A stretch of 64,000 bases of DNA from Armillaria gallica (GCA_037576215.1 JBANDB010000011.1:1860001-1924000); one strand, 5' to 3'. Counted from the stretch's first letter, positions 1 through 11,631 are shown. A program made the numbers and translations. Notes: generated by a model from the letters alone, not told the origin.

Positions 1-99
1 GACCGAGTCAGTACTCAGTACCAGTGTCTTGTTTGACACGACCAAAATAATGATAGTCGAATGTCGTACACATACAGGTAGTCCAAGTAGTCCCTATCA

Positions 100-1339
100 C
101 TAACAATACACGAATAGTCTACTCAGATTATTGATGATGCCATCCCGAACCTTGTCCACCGCCTCTAGACCAGCTAGAGAACAATCCAAACACACCAGTG
201 GCGAGTCTGCCACAATTTTCCGCACCGTAACCATCGTCGACTTCAACAAGCCCAAAACGTCAGCTGTGCCCTGCCCACTCGCAGCCTGCTCCGCCCGTCG
301 AGCTGATTCCGCCCAGTAATGATCCCACATTTCCTTGCATCCGGCGTGTGGGCTGGGAAAAGCGGACTCAGACCCGCTGTTTGGAGACAGCGACGACCGT
401 ATCCCTGCCCACATGCGAGTAAGCGACTCGTGCGCAGAAAGGAAGGACATCCGCAGTTCGACATCCATCGAACGCGGGAAGACGATACCTCCCCCAGATG
501 TCGAGGGGCATGGGAGAGACACCAGCATCCGGTAGTAGACAACTCCCAAGAGCTGGTGTAGTTGTATTTTAAAGCGAGACCGGCGAACCGAAAGATCTTG
601 TATGGTTCGAACGAGTGTCTCCCCGGGATGGTAGTCGTGCCACAGGGTTTGAGTGATAATCCTTCGTGCTACGAGAAAAAAGAGGACATCAAATCGCGAA
701 GCAAAGGAAATGTCGAGAAGACGAGCACAGAGTGAATCTATGCTCGGCGATCCTGGCATATTTTCGGTGAGGGTTATGGAGGAGGATGTCGTAGAAGAAG
801 GCGTTGTCGAAATAAGAGAGAATGGAAGTGCTGTTACTTCCAGCATTTTGTAGAGTTGGTCGGCAGCCCATGATTCAAAGGAGGGGAAGTAGTATTTTCT
901 CGATAGCTCGGCAATGTTCAAAAGACAAAAGATGGAAGTGTTATAAACAAAGTTAGGGTTTTGTGGATCCCTAGCAATACGCTCAGTACAAAAAAAAATC
1001 AATCGCAATGGTAACTCACAGATGATGCAAAGCCCACAACAGATCCCGAAATTTACTAGCACTTTCGGAAATCCTAATGACACGCAGGTTGGCATATTTC
1101 CAGCCATTGGGAAATGACTCAAGGCCTCGAAAAGCTGAATCGTCTCGCACCAGAACGCATCTTCGTACCTTCAATCAGACATTAGGTCAAAGGGAGCATC
1201 GAAATGGATGGTGACTTGCCTTGAAGAGCGTGTTTTGGGCTTTTAGGATACAATATTCGTCCTCCCTGCCGCTATCATCCACATTCGGATGATGAACCGC
1301 ATCCCAGACGCATCCAGCTGCTGTATCGACGGCAAACAT
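100..1339 (-). CDS. BTB/POZ domain protein, 3 exons, start uncertain
   Basis: Predicted exons are 1339-1220, 1168-1020 and 970-100, giving about 379 residues. The BTB fold begins around residues 25-45 (EYCILKAQNTLFK) and continues into VRRCVLVRDDSAF and VIRISESASKFRDLLWALHH; the C-terminal half (NIAELSRKYYFPSFESWA, then FLSAHESL and CKEMWDHYW) is the helical region usual in this agaricomycete family. BTB proteins are typically dimerising adaptors, often for Cullin-3 ubiquitin ligases; the target here is unknown. The first intron (1219-1169) starts with GCAAGT, not GT, yet restores the BTB frame, and it lies at the same place (after LFK) as the GT intron of the paralogue at 6024-7198. An in-frame ATG at 1513 would add 58 residues. 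Family assignment is fairly sure; the start is not. Confidence 0.75.
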
Positions 1340-2832
1340 AGACGACTCAGCAAGCGACGTAGCCTGACGATCATCTTTATATTTCGCCTCGGGCGACAGC
1401 GGTTCAACCGGGTACAGGCGTTGAAATGACTTCCGTTTCCGACTCGAACGGCGGAAAATCCAGAGGAGTTGCCTGATTTTGTGAGTTGGGTCGAACACTG
1501 TGCAGCGGGTCATGGGTGGAGTCGTGGGATACGAATTGGGGGCATCTGGAAGGACACGAAGGTCATAGTTCGCCTTTACATGCAATAGCAGAGCCCCCCG
1601 TAGAACATGTTGTCTACACGTGTCGGATCTTGGAGCCGCGGACAGTCATAGACGCAGTCACGATGGATGGGTAGAGTGGCCTTTCGAAACGAGAACGAAG
1701 ACAGAATAAGAATCGGGTTTCGCCACAAAAGGTCACCGTTGATTGCGAGATTACACCATCTACCACCGGACTTGATGGAAGAATCGTGGGGATATGGCAA
1801 AATGCGACGGCGATCTTGGCGCAGATCCTTAGAAAAAGAAATACGCAGTCGGATCATGGGTGGGCTGTTCCTGGGATGACTTCTGTGCTATAAAGCACAC
1901 TAGAACCTAGCCTTCCTCGGAGATGTTCCCTGTTAAGCCGGCCGACCATGAAAGTTTTGAGAACAGAAGCCTAGCGAAGAATGCCAGCCTTTGCGATGCG
2001 GTGTATCTTGGCAGTGAAGCATGCCTTTGTGATGCTATCCAAGGCTGATCCAGGCATCGTACTCCGGGAGGTATTAAGTTACCTATGTTGCCGAATAAAT
2101 TCAAGAAAACGCCGTAAAACTACTGTTGCATCGTGCGGATAAAAGCCGATCGGAAATGAGGAGTAGGGAGCGCCGATGACGCATCGACGATGATGGCAGT
2201 TCGAATGTTTGCCAAATTTTACAAAGCCAAACTTAGACGGCATCGGCCATGCCGCTTCGCTTCCATTGAACGCCGGTGAAACGCCTGTTAATCCTGTGCC
2301 CCGGTTTTACTGCTGTAGACTGCGCTGCTAGAATCACGGGGCCGTTCTCAAACGAAGTGAATGGAAAAGGGTTGCATCTGTAGCAAAAGACATACGAATT
2401 CGATACAGCCAGCCTCATATACTAAGAAATACCCGCGGAAATAAGCAAACACGTAAGTAAATACGTACAACAAGGAAACGGCGCCTAATTGTCTGTCCCA
2501 TGAGAAGTTAGAGGCAGGAATGGCTGTGGACCACCAATCCGAGAAGTTCTAGTCTCGTTACCATCCTGTATACGAAGCAAGAAGGGACCCACAGGACTAG
2601 ACAAGTTCGAATATCCCACAGCGACCTCGTTTCAGCCCCCCTTGTAAATCCCCCAGGGAGGGCAAGTTTTCGACGACAAATTTGATAAAATATAGCTACA
2701 TATTTGCATATGCAAAGTAATATTAATATCTCTTTCGATACCCCAGCTATTTATTGTCATCCTTTGTTGTCAGCATTGATCACGTTGATCAAACACGGTC
2801 ATGATACAAGCCTCTCTTTCACAGCGACCGCC
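1340..2832. other. Intergenic region, no supported gene
   Basis: Only short overlapping open frames on both strands and no protein family I recognise. It holds the promoter of the minus-strand BTB gene and the upstream region of RCE1. The leader of RCE1 has an in-frame alternative start region from 2704, but its residues look like random translation. Confidence 0.5.
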
Positions 2833-4038
2833 ATGGTCACCGTTGAGGACACGCCACTGTTCCCGTCGCAAGCAACACTTCTTGCCCTTTTCTTCGTCTC
2901 GTCCTACGTCGGATCTCTTTACATATCCAAAAATGCGCGTCTGTCGTTCGTCTCCAAGTCTGTGAAGTTGCCAGACGGCCAGATCCGGCGAAAACAAGAT
3001 AAAGAACGATGGAGAGACGATTCGGATGTTATTCGAGCACGGTTGACGGCGGTGGCGTTGTCGACGGTGCTGTCATGCTTCATCGTATACTGGGTGCGGT
3101 TGAGGGCGTTTGCAGTGCGTACGACCACTTCTGCATGGTGTGCCTTTCTGAGTATTGTACAGACAGCCAGCGAGGCAAGAGCTGACACCCTCAAGCGACT
3201 GGGATTTACAGCACCCCACCCTGTGGTCGCCCACTTGATAACCCCAGTGCTCTTTCTCGGTCCGTTGTACGCGATGTCCCTGTACAAAACGTTACCGTTC
3301 CAGAAGCTGTACAACCTCAACAACGTCACCTGGATTCATTTCAAGTCTCTGCTAGGAATCAGGACATACGTTGTGGTGAGTGGCCTGCTTCGTTTTGTTG
3401 ATGTGTATCGCCTGATAGCTATTGCAGGCGCCTCTGACAGAAGAGGCTGTGTTCAGAGCATGCATGCTCTCCATATACCATTTATCGGGCGCGTCGGTTT
3501 ATCGTATGATATTCCTCGCTCCGCTATGGTTCGGCCTGGGTGGGTACCATTCAGCTTTGTGGCGGAAATCAACGCTGAACATACTTCCAGCACACGTTCA
3601 TCATGCTTGGGATGTTTATAACCGCTACGGAAGAACCACCGCAGCACTGAAGCGTGCTATTTTAGCCATTAGTAGGTCGCGTTCCCTCTCCGAGAATACA
3701 TTCTCCTGACTTCTAGCAGCATTTCAAATGGCATATACCACGCTCTTTGGGTTCCATTGCTCGTATCTATTCCTTCGAACTGGGTCAATATGGCCTCCTA
3801 TCACCGCACACGTGTTCTGTAATATAATGGGGGTCCCCGGGTTGCAACAAGAGTTAAAACATTTTCCTTCAAGGACATTTCGTGCGTCCGTTTGCTCTCC
3901 TTCTCTTCTCTGCTAATGTTTCGCCTAGTAATCATTGTGACGTATATTTTGGGTGTCGTTGGATATATTCTTACGCTGGGCGTATGGTCTTCAACAGAAG
4001 GCAGCATTTACTGGAGCCAACCACAGCCGGTGGTTTAA
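2833..4038 (+). CDS. RCE1: CAAX prenyl protease 2 (Rce1 family), 5 exons
   Basis: Exons 2833-3375, 3428-3539, 3591-3671, 3720-3881 and 3929-4038 join without frame errors into about 335 residues. Rce1 is an ER membrane endoprotease that removes the last three residues of farnesylated or geranylgeranylated CAAX proteins such as Ras, Rho and fungal lipopeptide mating pheromones. The diagnostic motifs are intact: the paired glutamates and arginine in APLTEEAVFRACML, the histidines of FGLAHVHHAWDVYNRYGR, and the HVFCN box in GSIWPPITAHVFCNIMG. Several hydrophobic segments flank them, including the N-terminal LLALFFVSSYVGSLYIS and the last ILGVVGYILTLGVW. Introns are 47-52 nt, all GT-AG. The ATG at 2833 was chosen because the family start fits; an upstream in-frame extension to 2704 looks non-coding. 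Confidence 0.93.
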
Positions 4039-5119
4039 GCTCAATAGAACGGCTATATGTTTCGTCATTATGGTGTGGAATTTATAATTTTGCTTGTTTT
4101 GTTCAGTGTACCGCCGTCTTTTACCAGAATAGCTTATAGAATGTCAATAGGGAATACAGCACAGTCCATTGGGGGTTCTTTTCGCGTAGCAATGTCGATC
4201 AGAGTCAAGCCGCGATTCATTCAATGCCTTTCTTTAGTATCCCCAAATGCAATCTCAAAATAACCGTTCCGAAGCGGGCCTTCGGACTGGGCTGTTTCCT
4301 TCGTTACGTGAGGCGGGAAAGTGAAGACGCTGCTGTACATATTTCTTTTCCCCGTTGCCTTTGGGCGGCAAATCCAGAGGCTAGAGCTATTCTGCGAGAA
4401 ATCCCTGACGTAACGCAAAACAGACGTTCGTTACCGACGTATAGGCCTAGGAGGTCTAGGTCTCTGCGTCGCGTACGTTAAATGAAAATGCTGGTCCTAT
4501 TCGGACCGCTGTCATATTAACAGCCCAAGCTCAAGTTTCACCTGGACTTGACGGCGTTGACGGACGCTCCACCTCGGGTTCCAACTTTCATTCTGCTGTT
4601 AAACCCGTCTCCTCACGCGCACATACACTAATGGACACATTTTCCAGAGATGGTCAAAGTAACAATGCGCAAGGTTTCGCTTGGATTTCGCAATTCGCAT
4701 TCTTATAATTGCCCCACGCTCCGCAGGTGCTTCCATTTGGTGCCAGGGGTAGCAACAAGAAGGAAGGGCAGGATTTGCGCGAGCGTCGCGTCCGCGCCTC
4801 GTCGTGATTCCCGCTATTTCAGCCGACGCCATCCGAATTTTCGATTTCTTAGTGGCCAATCCCCGAACGTCGCCTCCTCCGCATTTCGTTCCTCAAACCG
4901 AATTTCCCTTCCAGTCCAGTATGGAAAGATTCGACCCACGTTTATCAAATTCCAAAAAGCGGCCGTTACGTGCCGGTGTTCTTCTTCTCTTGAGTCTGGA
5001 GTCTGGAACTGGTTAAGTTACTGCGTGCGATGAGGCACCCGGTTTATTGGCAAGCAATATCGCGGGGGAAATAACGTTACTGGAACCCTCGGTCCAAATA
5101 TGTAGAGTCGATGCACGTT
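4039..5119. other. Intergenic region, no supported gene
   Basis: About 1.1 kb between RCE1 and the small gene at 5166. Open frames here overlap each other on both strands and resemble nothing I know. Confidence 0.5.
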
Positions 5120-5128
5120 ATATATAAG
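5120..5128 (+). promoter_or_regulatory. Likely TATA box of the small gene at 5166
   Basis: ATATATAAG lies about 40 nt upstream of the ATG at 5166, in the position expected for a TATA element of a plus-strand gene. Inferred from spacing only. Confidence 0.45.
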
Positions 5129-5165
5129 GACGCAGCGCCTGGACGTTCCTTCAGCGTCCCACGTT

Positions 5166-5498
5166 ATGTCTGCCCAGGAATCCGCTACCACCTTCGCCTC
5201 TCCCCAATTCTCATCCAAGGGTGCCGTCGCGCCCAAGGAGCCTCCTTTGGACCTTCGCTTAAACTCTAACCTGGAGGTCGAGATCGCCAATCAGGCACTG
5301 GTCAACGGGGACATCACCTTGTCGCTCCTATACGTGCCATTCAACCGTGTGCTGGAGCGCAATCAACCTGACTACTGGGCACGCAGTGAGTACATATCCC
5401 GTCGACATGGAGAATTGATTGGTAACCAATCGTCGGGTTTTCTAGGTGAGATGAATCCTCCCTGTGTAAGCTGTTTTCGAGGCGGAGATGAGCTATGA
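5166..5498 (+). CDS. Small protein of unknown function, 1 intron
   Basis: An ATG just downstream of a TATA-like element opens a frame starting MSAQESATTFASPQFSSKG. A GT-AG intron (5386-5445, 60 nt) can be removed in frame, giving about 90 residues ending CVSCFRGGDEL; because the intron is a multiple of three without a stop, the unspliced frame is also open and would give 110 residues. The mature product is acidic to neutral with no signal peptide or membrane segment. I do not recognise the family. It may be an orphan gene of the lineage or a chance open frame; the TATA box and spliceable intron argue for the former. Confidence 0.4.
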   Translation: MSAQESATTFASPQFSSKGAVAPKEPPLDLRLNSNLEVEIANQALVNGDITLSLLYVPFNRVLERNQPDYWARSEYISRRHGELIGNQSSGFLGEMNPPCVSCFRGGDEL

Positions 5499-6023
5499 CG
5501 CCACAATATTCACACCGGGGCAAATAATGTGTTCATGATTTGCGATGACTCTGATGACCCAAACCAAAAGTAATCAGACGACGTGTTACATTTTATTCCA
5601 TTGCTAAAACATCATGTATATCAGTGTACATATGGGCAGTTTCTGACTTATACCCATATCAATTTATTTCGATTTCCTGCATTCGTTCAGTTGTCTATCG
5701 CCTCGGACTGTGACTCTCAGTTCATGTCATAGGACCCAACAACTCCCTTCCTATGTGAATTTGTACTTGACATTCGGGGCGAATCGGAGGAATTAAGAAC
5801 CTACCTAGATGCCAATTTGACAAGTGACTAGGACAGCATCTACTTCGCTGTCCAACAAATAGGGTTCGTGGGAGTTGCGGTTTTGAATCTAGTATTCTTT
5901 GACAGCACGCGAGTTCTCAAATACACGAAAAGCTTCTCTTGTTCTCGCATATCCAAAGACGTTTGCGTGCGGTGTTGAGCAGTGGTAAGTCTTATGGCCT
6001 TTCCTTATCAGACTACTCCCGAC
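5499..6023. other. Intergenic region, no supported gene
   Basis: Shared 3' region of the plus-strand small gene and the minus-strand BTB gene. AT-rich with no coding signal seen. Confidence 0.5.
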
Positions 6024-7198
6024 TTACAAATCAAAATGGTGATTCAATTGCTTTGAGATGGTTTCTCTCAGCTTTGTAACGCTTCCCAGCGCGTTCATAC
6101 GGCAATGACGAAACATAGCAAGCGGCAGCGATTGGTTCCTTCCCAGTTCCAACACGACGCTTCTCAGGCGTCCGAGAATATCCACCTCCGGTCCCACTAA
6201 ACTGTTCTTCATAGCAACCCCCCATCTCGCTGTCCACACCCTCTCACAATCGTCATGAGACGTGCACCCTCTTCCTCTCCGAAATGGTGGGGGACATTCC
6301 CGTATTTTGGCAATGAACGTTGACAGGGAATAATAACCACAAAGGACGTGGACGTTCTGGATCTTCGACAAGGGAGACCTGACCTCGATGGACTTGCCTG
6401 CAGACAGCAGAGGATCAAGCCCGACCATATGAACGTAATACGCATGGCTCAGGAGATGCTCCAACCGACTAGGCTCTCTGCTCCCCATTTCTATCGCCGG
6501 CAGCGGAGACAGCTCCCCTCGGAAGAGCCTACAAAGCCACTGGGACTGCACGGAATGTGATAGCGCATCGTCTTCGCAGATGAACGCCACCTTGAGGAGC
6601 CGCACGAAGGTATCTGTCGACGCAAAGCGCAAAGGTCTGTTTTGTGTGGCGTTCACAGCCGAGCGGACACCCTCCATGGCCCAGAGTGCGCCATTGATGT
6701 TTCCGTAATGGAAGGACATCTCTGCAACGAGGAGGATATCAGGAAGAGACACAGCACGAGCGTCTAGGTTGGGTCTACGCGGTGGAGCTCAGCATGGGGC
6801 GGAGCAGAGAAAGTAGCGGAGCCTTACTGTTTGTACACTCCAAATAGGAAAGCCTGGAAATGTTTCGCGGATTCCGGGGGATCAGAAAGTACGATTGGGT
6901 CATCGGGTCGGTCTCTATTCCTCGAGGAGCTGATTTCTGTTGCTAGTACCGGCGCCAGCGGAAGAATCGAGGGTATGTAAACCTGTTAACGTTAGTGCTA
7001 ATTTGAGCCACATGGAGGAATTCGATAACTTACTTTGAATAGCGCTCCATGGACTTGGAGAACCTGAAAGTCACTCGACATCTCGTTTATGAACGTTTCC
7101 ACGCCAGCAGGATTCTTCATCCAAACCTCTCGTAGGTGGGCAGGTACCCATAAGGCAGGTCTTTTGGACGTCCCATTCGTATGCAAGCAAGAGATCAT
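6024..7198 (-). CDS. BTB/POZ domain protein, 3 exons
   Basis: Exons 7198-7034, 6982-6828 and 6774-6024 join in frame to about 356 residues. The BTB core runs through SDFQVLQVHGALFK, VYIPSILPLAPVLA, DDPIVLSDPPESAKHFQAFL and FGVYKQ (roughly residues 40-110). The C-terminal half has the family pattern of a helical region (LLVAEMSFHYGNINGALWAM), then PPPFRRGRGCTSHDDCERVW and the final LRETISKQLNHHF. Intron 1 follows LFK in phase 0 and intron 2 is phase 2, the same positions and phases as in the BTB gene at 100-1339, so the two are paralogues separated by RCE1. Both introns are GT-AG and 51-53 nt. A role as ubiquitin-ligase adaptor is possible from the family but not shown. Confidence 0.82.
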
Positions 7199-7683
7199 GG
7201 TGAAGTTGTCACGGGCTTAACTGCAAGAGAAGTTAGAATAGTTCGAGTCATTCAGACGTTGGGTGATTCGAAAAAGGAAAAGAACCATCCATGTCCTTTG
7301 GCGCCAAGTACCATGACGTTTATGATCTTTAGTTCGGGGGTCTCCACGTTTCGAAGAGGGGGAAGAAGGCAGGGGAGACGGGCGTTCTTTTCCCTTGATA
7401 TAATAAACGCGACCACGTAGTGACCTTGCGAGAGGGTGATGGGGTGATGGTGATGCACAGATGATGAATGAGACCAATCAACGTGTGATGGTACCGAGCT
7501 GAATCAAACAAACGCCCCTGCACGGCAAATGATGCTTCGGCTTTGAGAGTCTAAAATAAGAGTGATATCGAAGTCAAGGAAAGTGATACAATGATACTGT
7601 AAATGAAAGATTAGTAGTCATACACGATATACTAGCACGCGACCAAAAAGAACGAGCAGAATAAGCAAAAGAACCCTCAGATA
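7199..7683. other. Intergenic region, no supported gene
   Basis: Lies between the 3' end of TAF6 and the 5' end of the BTB gene, both on the minus strand, so it should hold the BTB promoter. The open frames here are mutually overlapping and not family-like. Confidence 0.5.
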
Positions 7684-9446
7684 TTAAGTCCCATTGTTCG
7701 CCCCAAGGACTCCCCGGGACCAGGCGGCGTCTCCTGAGATCCTGTCGGCAAAAAAGTCGCCTAAAACCTCCCGTAAATTGCTTCTTAGAACGATGTCTTC
7801 TTCTTGCGTCATATCAAGCGTGTCCGCCATATCAGAGCGAGGGTGTAGAACCTCAAAGGCAGCCTAGAAGAAAGTTATATACGGTCAAGTCCCTGATGAG
7901 GAAACAGACCCACCATTACAGAGTCTATCAGCGATACGGAGTCTGGGCCACCGCATTCGCTGCCCACCACCTTCGCGCCCCCGCCATCCACAAGACCTTT
8001 TCTGACAGCCTCTTTACCTACGCCCATGAGGCCGCGTATAGCACCCTCACGTGTACCTTTGCTCTTGTTCGGTGATATAAGAGCTAGGAGGAGCGTTTTC
8101 ATTATCCTAGGTGAAAGTGAAGGGTATGTTGTCGAGTGTTGGGTCAATAGTCGTGATAACGTCTGGGACGCTGATGTACGGAGATATGTCGCATGAGTAG
8201 GGGGCAAAGAAGAGTGAAGCAGGGTAGAAAGAATGGGCGGAAGTATTTGGTGAAGCTATCAAATCTTATTAGCATCAGGACGGCTTTATAGGACAGTGCT
8301 TTCAGGTGCTGATAGGTCATTCCACATAGGCATGGGACCTTATGACACAAGGGCGACATTCTGGGGCAAACCCCAGAAACGGTTTCCCGGACAAGAAGCC
8401 ATCGGCAAGTTGAAATACCTCACAGCACCCAGAAAAGACAGGAACCAGGAAGTACAAGACTCACATATGGTTCGACGAATAAGGTTTTATTTTCCATAAG
8501 TGAACTGATGACGTCGAGAAGCACCTCGAGCACACGACCATCTTGTTCACTCTGCGACCCATCCTTAAGTGCGCCCACCACTCCTTCGCCGACCCACTTG
8601 ATGAGATAAGGGAGCAGCGCTTGCAGACCTGCATCATTTTTTAGACTGGCCAGTGCCGCTATTCGTTTGGTGAAGTCCGAGGATGGAGGAAGTAGGGAAG
8701 AAGTGAGACGGCTGTAATAGAGCTGTAGCTCGCGTGACAGAACCTGCTTAACAAGCTGTTGCTGCTGCTGCTGTTGTTGCTGCTGTTTTTTGGTCGTTGC
8801 GGTCAAGGTTGGCGCTGTTATACCGTTCATTCGAGGTGGCGATTTCCCGCCTTCCTGGTCAATATCGCGCGGAATGGCGGGAGGATTTTCAGGTATAAGA
8901 GGTTGGACGCCTTCCACTGCCAACCAATGTGCCGCCCAGCTAACACCTGGTAGAAGAGATATCTTCTCTTCCCTTAAAACACGGTCGAAGTCGATCTCTT
9001 CATCTTCCACGAAATAAACGGGCCCAGCAGCAGGCATATGCGAGAATGCCGGCGCACGTCGGAAGGTCGGAGGATTATGTGGGGTATGACCGTACAAAGG
9101 CTCGAGGTTGAGGACACGGAATGCCTGGTCGATGTCAACTGTGGTCATCATCGTTCGCCGTCCATGCCGCATGAATCGAGCAGCTTCCTGCGTGAAACTC
9201 AGTGGATGATTTGGTGACACACGGTGCCCACAAACCTCAATAACCTGATGCAGCCGATATTCGACATCACTGGCCAACGACGAGGCGACAGAATCCGAGA
9301 TTGTTATGTTCAAGAATTCGGCGACATCCTGGGCAGATGTGGACAGTGATTCCTGTCAGATAGAAGAGACCTGCCTTGACTGATTCAGGCTTGTACGCTC
9401 CCGCGTGCTGTCCTTGGACGGCCTTTGGTTTTGCTGGCTTGCTCAT
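7684..9446 (-). CDS. TAF6: Transcription initiation factor TFIID subunit 6 (TAF6)
   Basis: TAF6 pairs with TAF9 through a histone fold in TFIID (and in SAGA in yeast) and serves RNA polymerase II initiation in the nucleus. The product starts MSKPAKPKAVQGQHAGAYKP; the histone fold follows (DVAEFLNITISDSVASSL, DVEYRLHQVIE, EAARFMRHGRRTMMTTVDID, LNLEPLYGH), then the TAF6 linker with SWAAHWLAVEGVQP, a ten-glutamine run, and the C-terminal HEAT region. Introns: 9374-9329 (46 nt, GC-AG), a 48-nt in-frame GT-AG intron after HQVIE, a long one 8464-8256 (209 nt), and a last one of 50 nt after LIDSVM. Joined length is about 469 residues, close to yeast TAF6. No frame error was found. Confidence 0.93.
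8756..8785 (-). repeat. CAG/CAA repeat encoding ten glutamines in TAF6
   Basis: Ten consecutive CAG or CAA codons on the minus strand, preceded by two lysines. It lies in the linker between the histone fold and the HEAT region, where TAF6 length varies. Confidence 0.9.
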
Positions 9447-9981
9447 CGCTCACAGTGAACGCGAGTTGTGGACGTCGTGGCGGTTGGTGAAGGAGCTCGG
9501 GCAAATAGTCGTCAACAATGTACCGGACCGGTGAGCCGCTCCTTCCTCTCCAACACCCACTCAACAATGAATCCTGGTGATAACTAAGCATCTTAACTTG
9601 ATGCCTTTTCTGCTTTTTCTTTGGTAATATTCTGAGGGGAATTCAAGTCTGTATCGACTGTGGCAGTGCTCTCATCACGTAGATTCAGTTTGATTTTGAT
9701 TCGACTCGTATCGAGTTGGAATCCTGGAAATTGGGAATTGAGAAGTAATCACTATCCAACTAGTAAGAATGTTAAAGGTAAGTCAAAGTCGCTTCAATCT
9801 CCAAAATTTACCAATAGGAACGAACAGAATCTGAAGATTTTAGCTCCTTTTTCCTTACCGCCGGTCTAATAAAATCAAATCGAGATCTGCACGGTCCGAT
9901 CGACTCTGAACAGCTTCTCTTCACGTGCTATCGGCCAAATGGAAGCCGCACTGAGAATAACTAACTACGCTTTCGACGCTC
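9447..9981. other. Divergent intergenic region
   Basis: Lies between TAF6 (minus) and the secreted-protein gene (plus), so it should carry both promoters. No coding frame is supported. Confidence 0.5.
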
Positions 9982-11195
9982 ATGTTCAACTGGAAATCGC
10001 TTGCGCTCCTCTCGCTTTGCCTGTCTCCTTTTGCCCTCGCCGGAGACCATTTTCCTGTTAGGCGTGCGGCGCCTGAGGCAGGATATTATAATCCTGATAA
10101 CAATGGGGGGTCGATGTTGACGGTGAGCGCTTTGATACACGTGTCTACCCAACAACTCATCTTGAGGTTTTAGACGGTACTAGGGCAAACCTTTCCTCCT
10201 GGTCAGCAGGAGCCCATCAACATCATAATATCAGGCAACTCGGACGAAACCGTTCTCGCCTTGCAGCAGACGGATGGAGGCCTCCTAAACTATTTCCTGT
10301 GAGATAAATATCCTGTCATGCTTAGATAAAATGCTGAATGCCTTCAAAGGTCCTTGTCTTTCTCTGGCGAATGCTTAGGTTTTCATGATGGGGACTCTCA
10401 GCAAGCAAATCTTGGGGACGGGAAAGGCCTTTGTATGTGGGGCTTCTTTACTGAGGTTTCATGTTTCTGACTGGCACTGCTCTCCGCAGTAAACCAAACC
10501 GCCGTTATGCGCTACAATTATGGCGATCCTGCCGTAGGAACTTGTACAGAAACCGTGCAAGGAGGAAATCACTTTCGATATTGGGTCCAAAACGGAGATG
10601 GAGCCAATAGGTTAATCCTTCTAAAAGCTATTTCGTGCCGCGCCTGACTGACACAATCCCCTCTAGTGGTGCTATTTTCATAGCGACGTCCTACGAAGAG
10701 TCAGAGGCGGAGGATCACGACATTGTCATCAACGGATACAATCTCGGCCGCGACTATATCATCGGCAACATCACTGGCTCTGAGATCCCCACTCTTACTC
10801 TAAGCAACACATCGACGTTTTCAGGATCAACCTCCTACGGAAATTACACGTACCAAACCAGCGTCACGTATGTTTCGGGCCTCCTGCAGAACACAAGCGT
10901 CGGCATCAATCACAACCTGACAGTAGGAATCGAAGGCGTAACAAACGCTGTAGATGGTCTTGTCGCCGTTCTAGATGTCTCGATTTCGGCACGCCCAGCG
11001 AACTCTAGCAGTGGCTCTAATCAGACACAAAGCTCAGGCTCGTCACAGTAAGCCCTCGCGCAATCTCAGCTTGTTAGACCCGAAACTGACATTCCTTGTT
11101 TCAGAAATATTCAAGGTAGTACTAGTTGGAGAGTACACCTAGAGCTGTGGGCTCTGACAGCTTTCGTCTGTCTTCTTTCATCTGTCGCTCTGTAG
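9982..11195 (+). CDS. Secreted glycoprotein with GPI-like C-terminus, copy 1
   Basis: Exons 9982-10122, 10174-10298, 10350-10432, 10490-10610, 10667-11047 and 11105-11195 join to 313 residues. The N-terminus (LALLSLCLSPFALAGD) is a signal peptide. The body holds family blocks NNGGSMLT, NIIISGNSDETVLAL, SFSGECLG, AVMRYNYGDPAVGTC, GGNHFRYWVQNG, HDIVINGYNLGRDYIIGN and LLQNTSVGINHNLTV, with many N-glycosylation sequons. The frame meets a TAA at 11049, but a GT-AG intron starts one base before it; splicing to 11105 adds a tail ending LELWALTAFVCLLSSVAL. With the Ser/Gly/Asn-rich linker before it, this looks like a GPI-anchor signal. Two paralogues share the layout (16094-17396 and 40045-41215). 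I recognise the family only as an uncharacterised agaricomycete secreted protein. Confidence 0.8.
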
Positions 11196-11631
11196 TTTCG
11201 TTTCCTATCTAATTGGACCTTCCGGACGATGTAATATCCATGTATCTTATACCGCACTATCCACGTTTAGCCCACAAACCGCTAATTTGATGTATCATCT
11301 GTATCACGTAAGAATGCCCGTACCCGACACCAATATTGAAGCTGGCGGCGATCAACTGGGTACGCGCCTGCATTGGACCGCCCTTGGTGACGAGTAAACC
11401 GACATCATTGGCGTATCTATGATGCGGTCTGACGCGTAGATTCCCCGTGCTGGTAGACATCTTTATCATTGAATTGTTTGTCATTAAGAATCCATGGATG
11501 TGTTAAATGGGTGGTTTACAAAATGAGTGTTGAGTATGAATGATTGACTATTGACCTGAACATGAGTATTGGTAGACGGTTGTCAAAAACAAATAAAAAC
11601 TCGCCTTAAGAAATAATGCAATCCCCTACAC
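11196..11631. other. Convergent 3' intergenic region with a short dispersed repeat
   Basis: Separates two convergent genes. Around 11378-11424 it carries a block that recurs near 21392-21434 with about two mismatches over 28 nt plus a gapped extension. No gene is supported. Confidence 0.5.

Noticed and set aside
4224..5033. Plus- and minus-strand frames of up to 127 codons between RCE1 and the small gene
   Set aside because: Arg/Ser-rich translations without motifs, overlapping on both strands.
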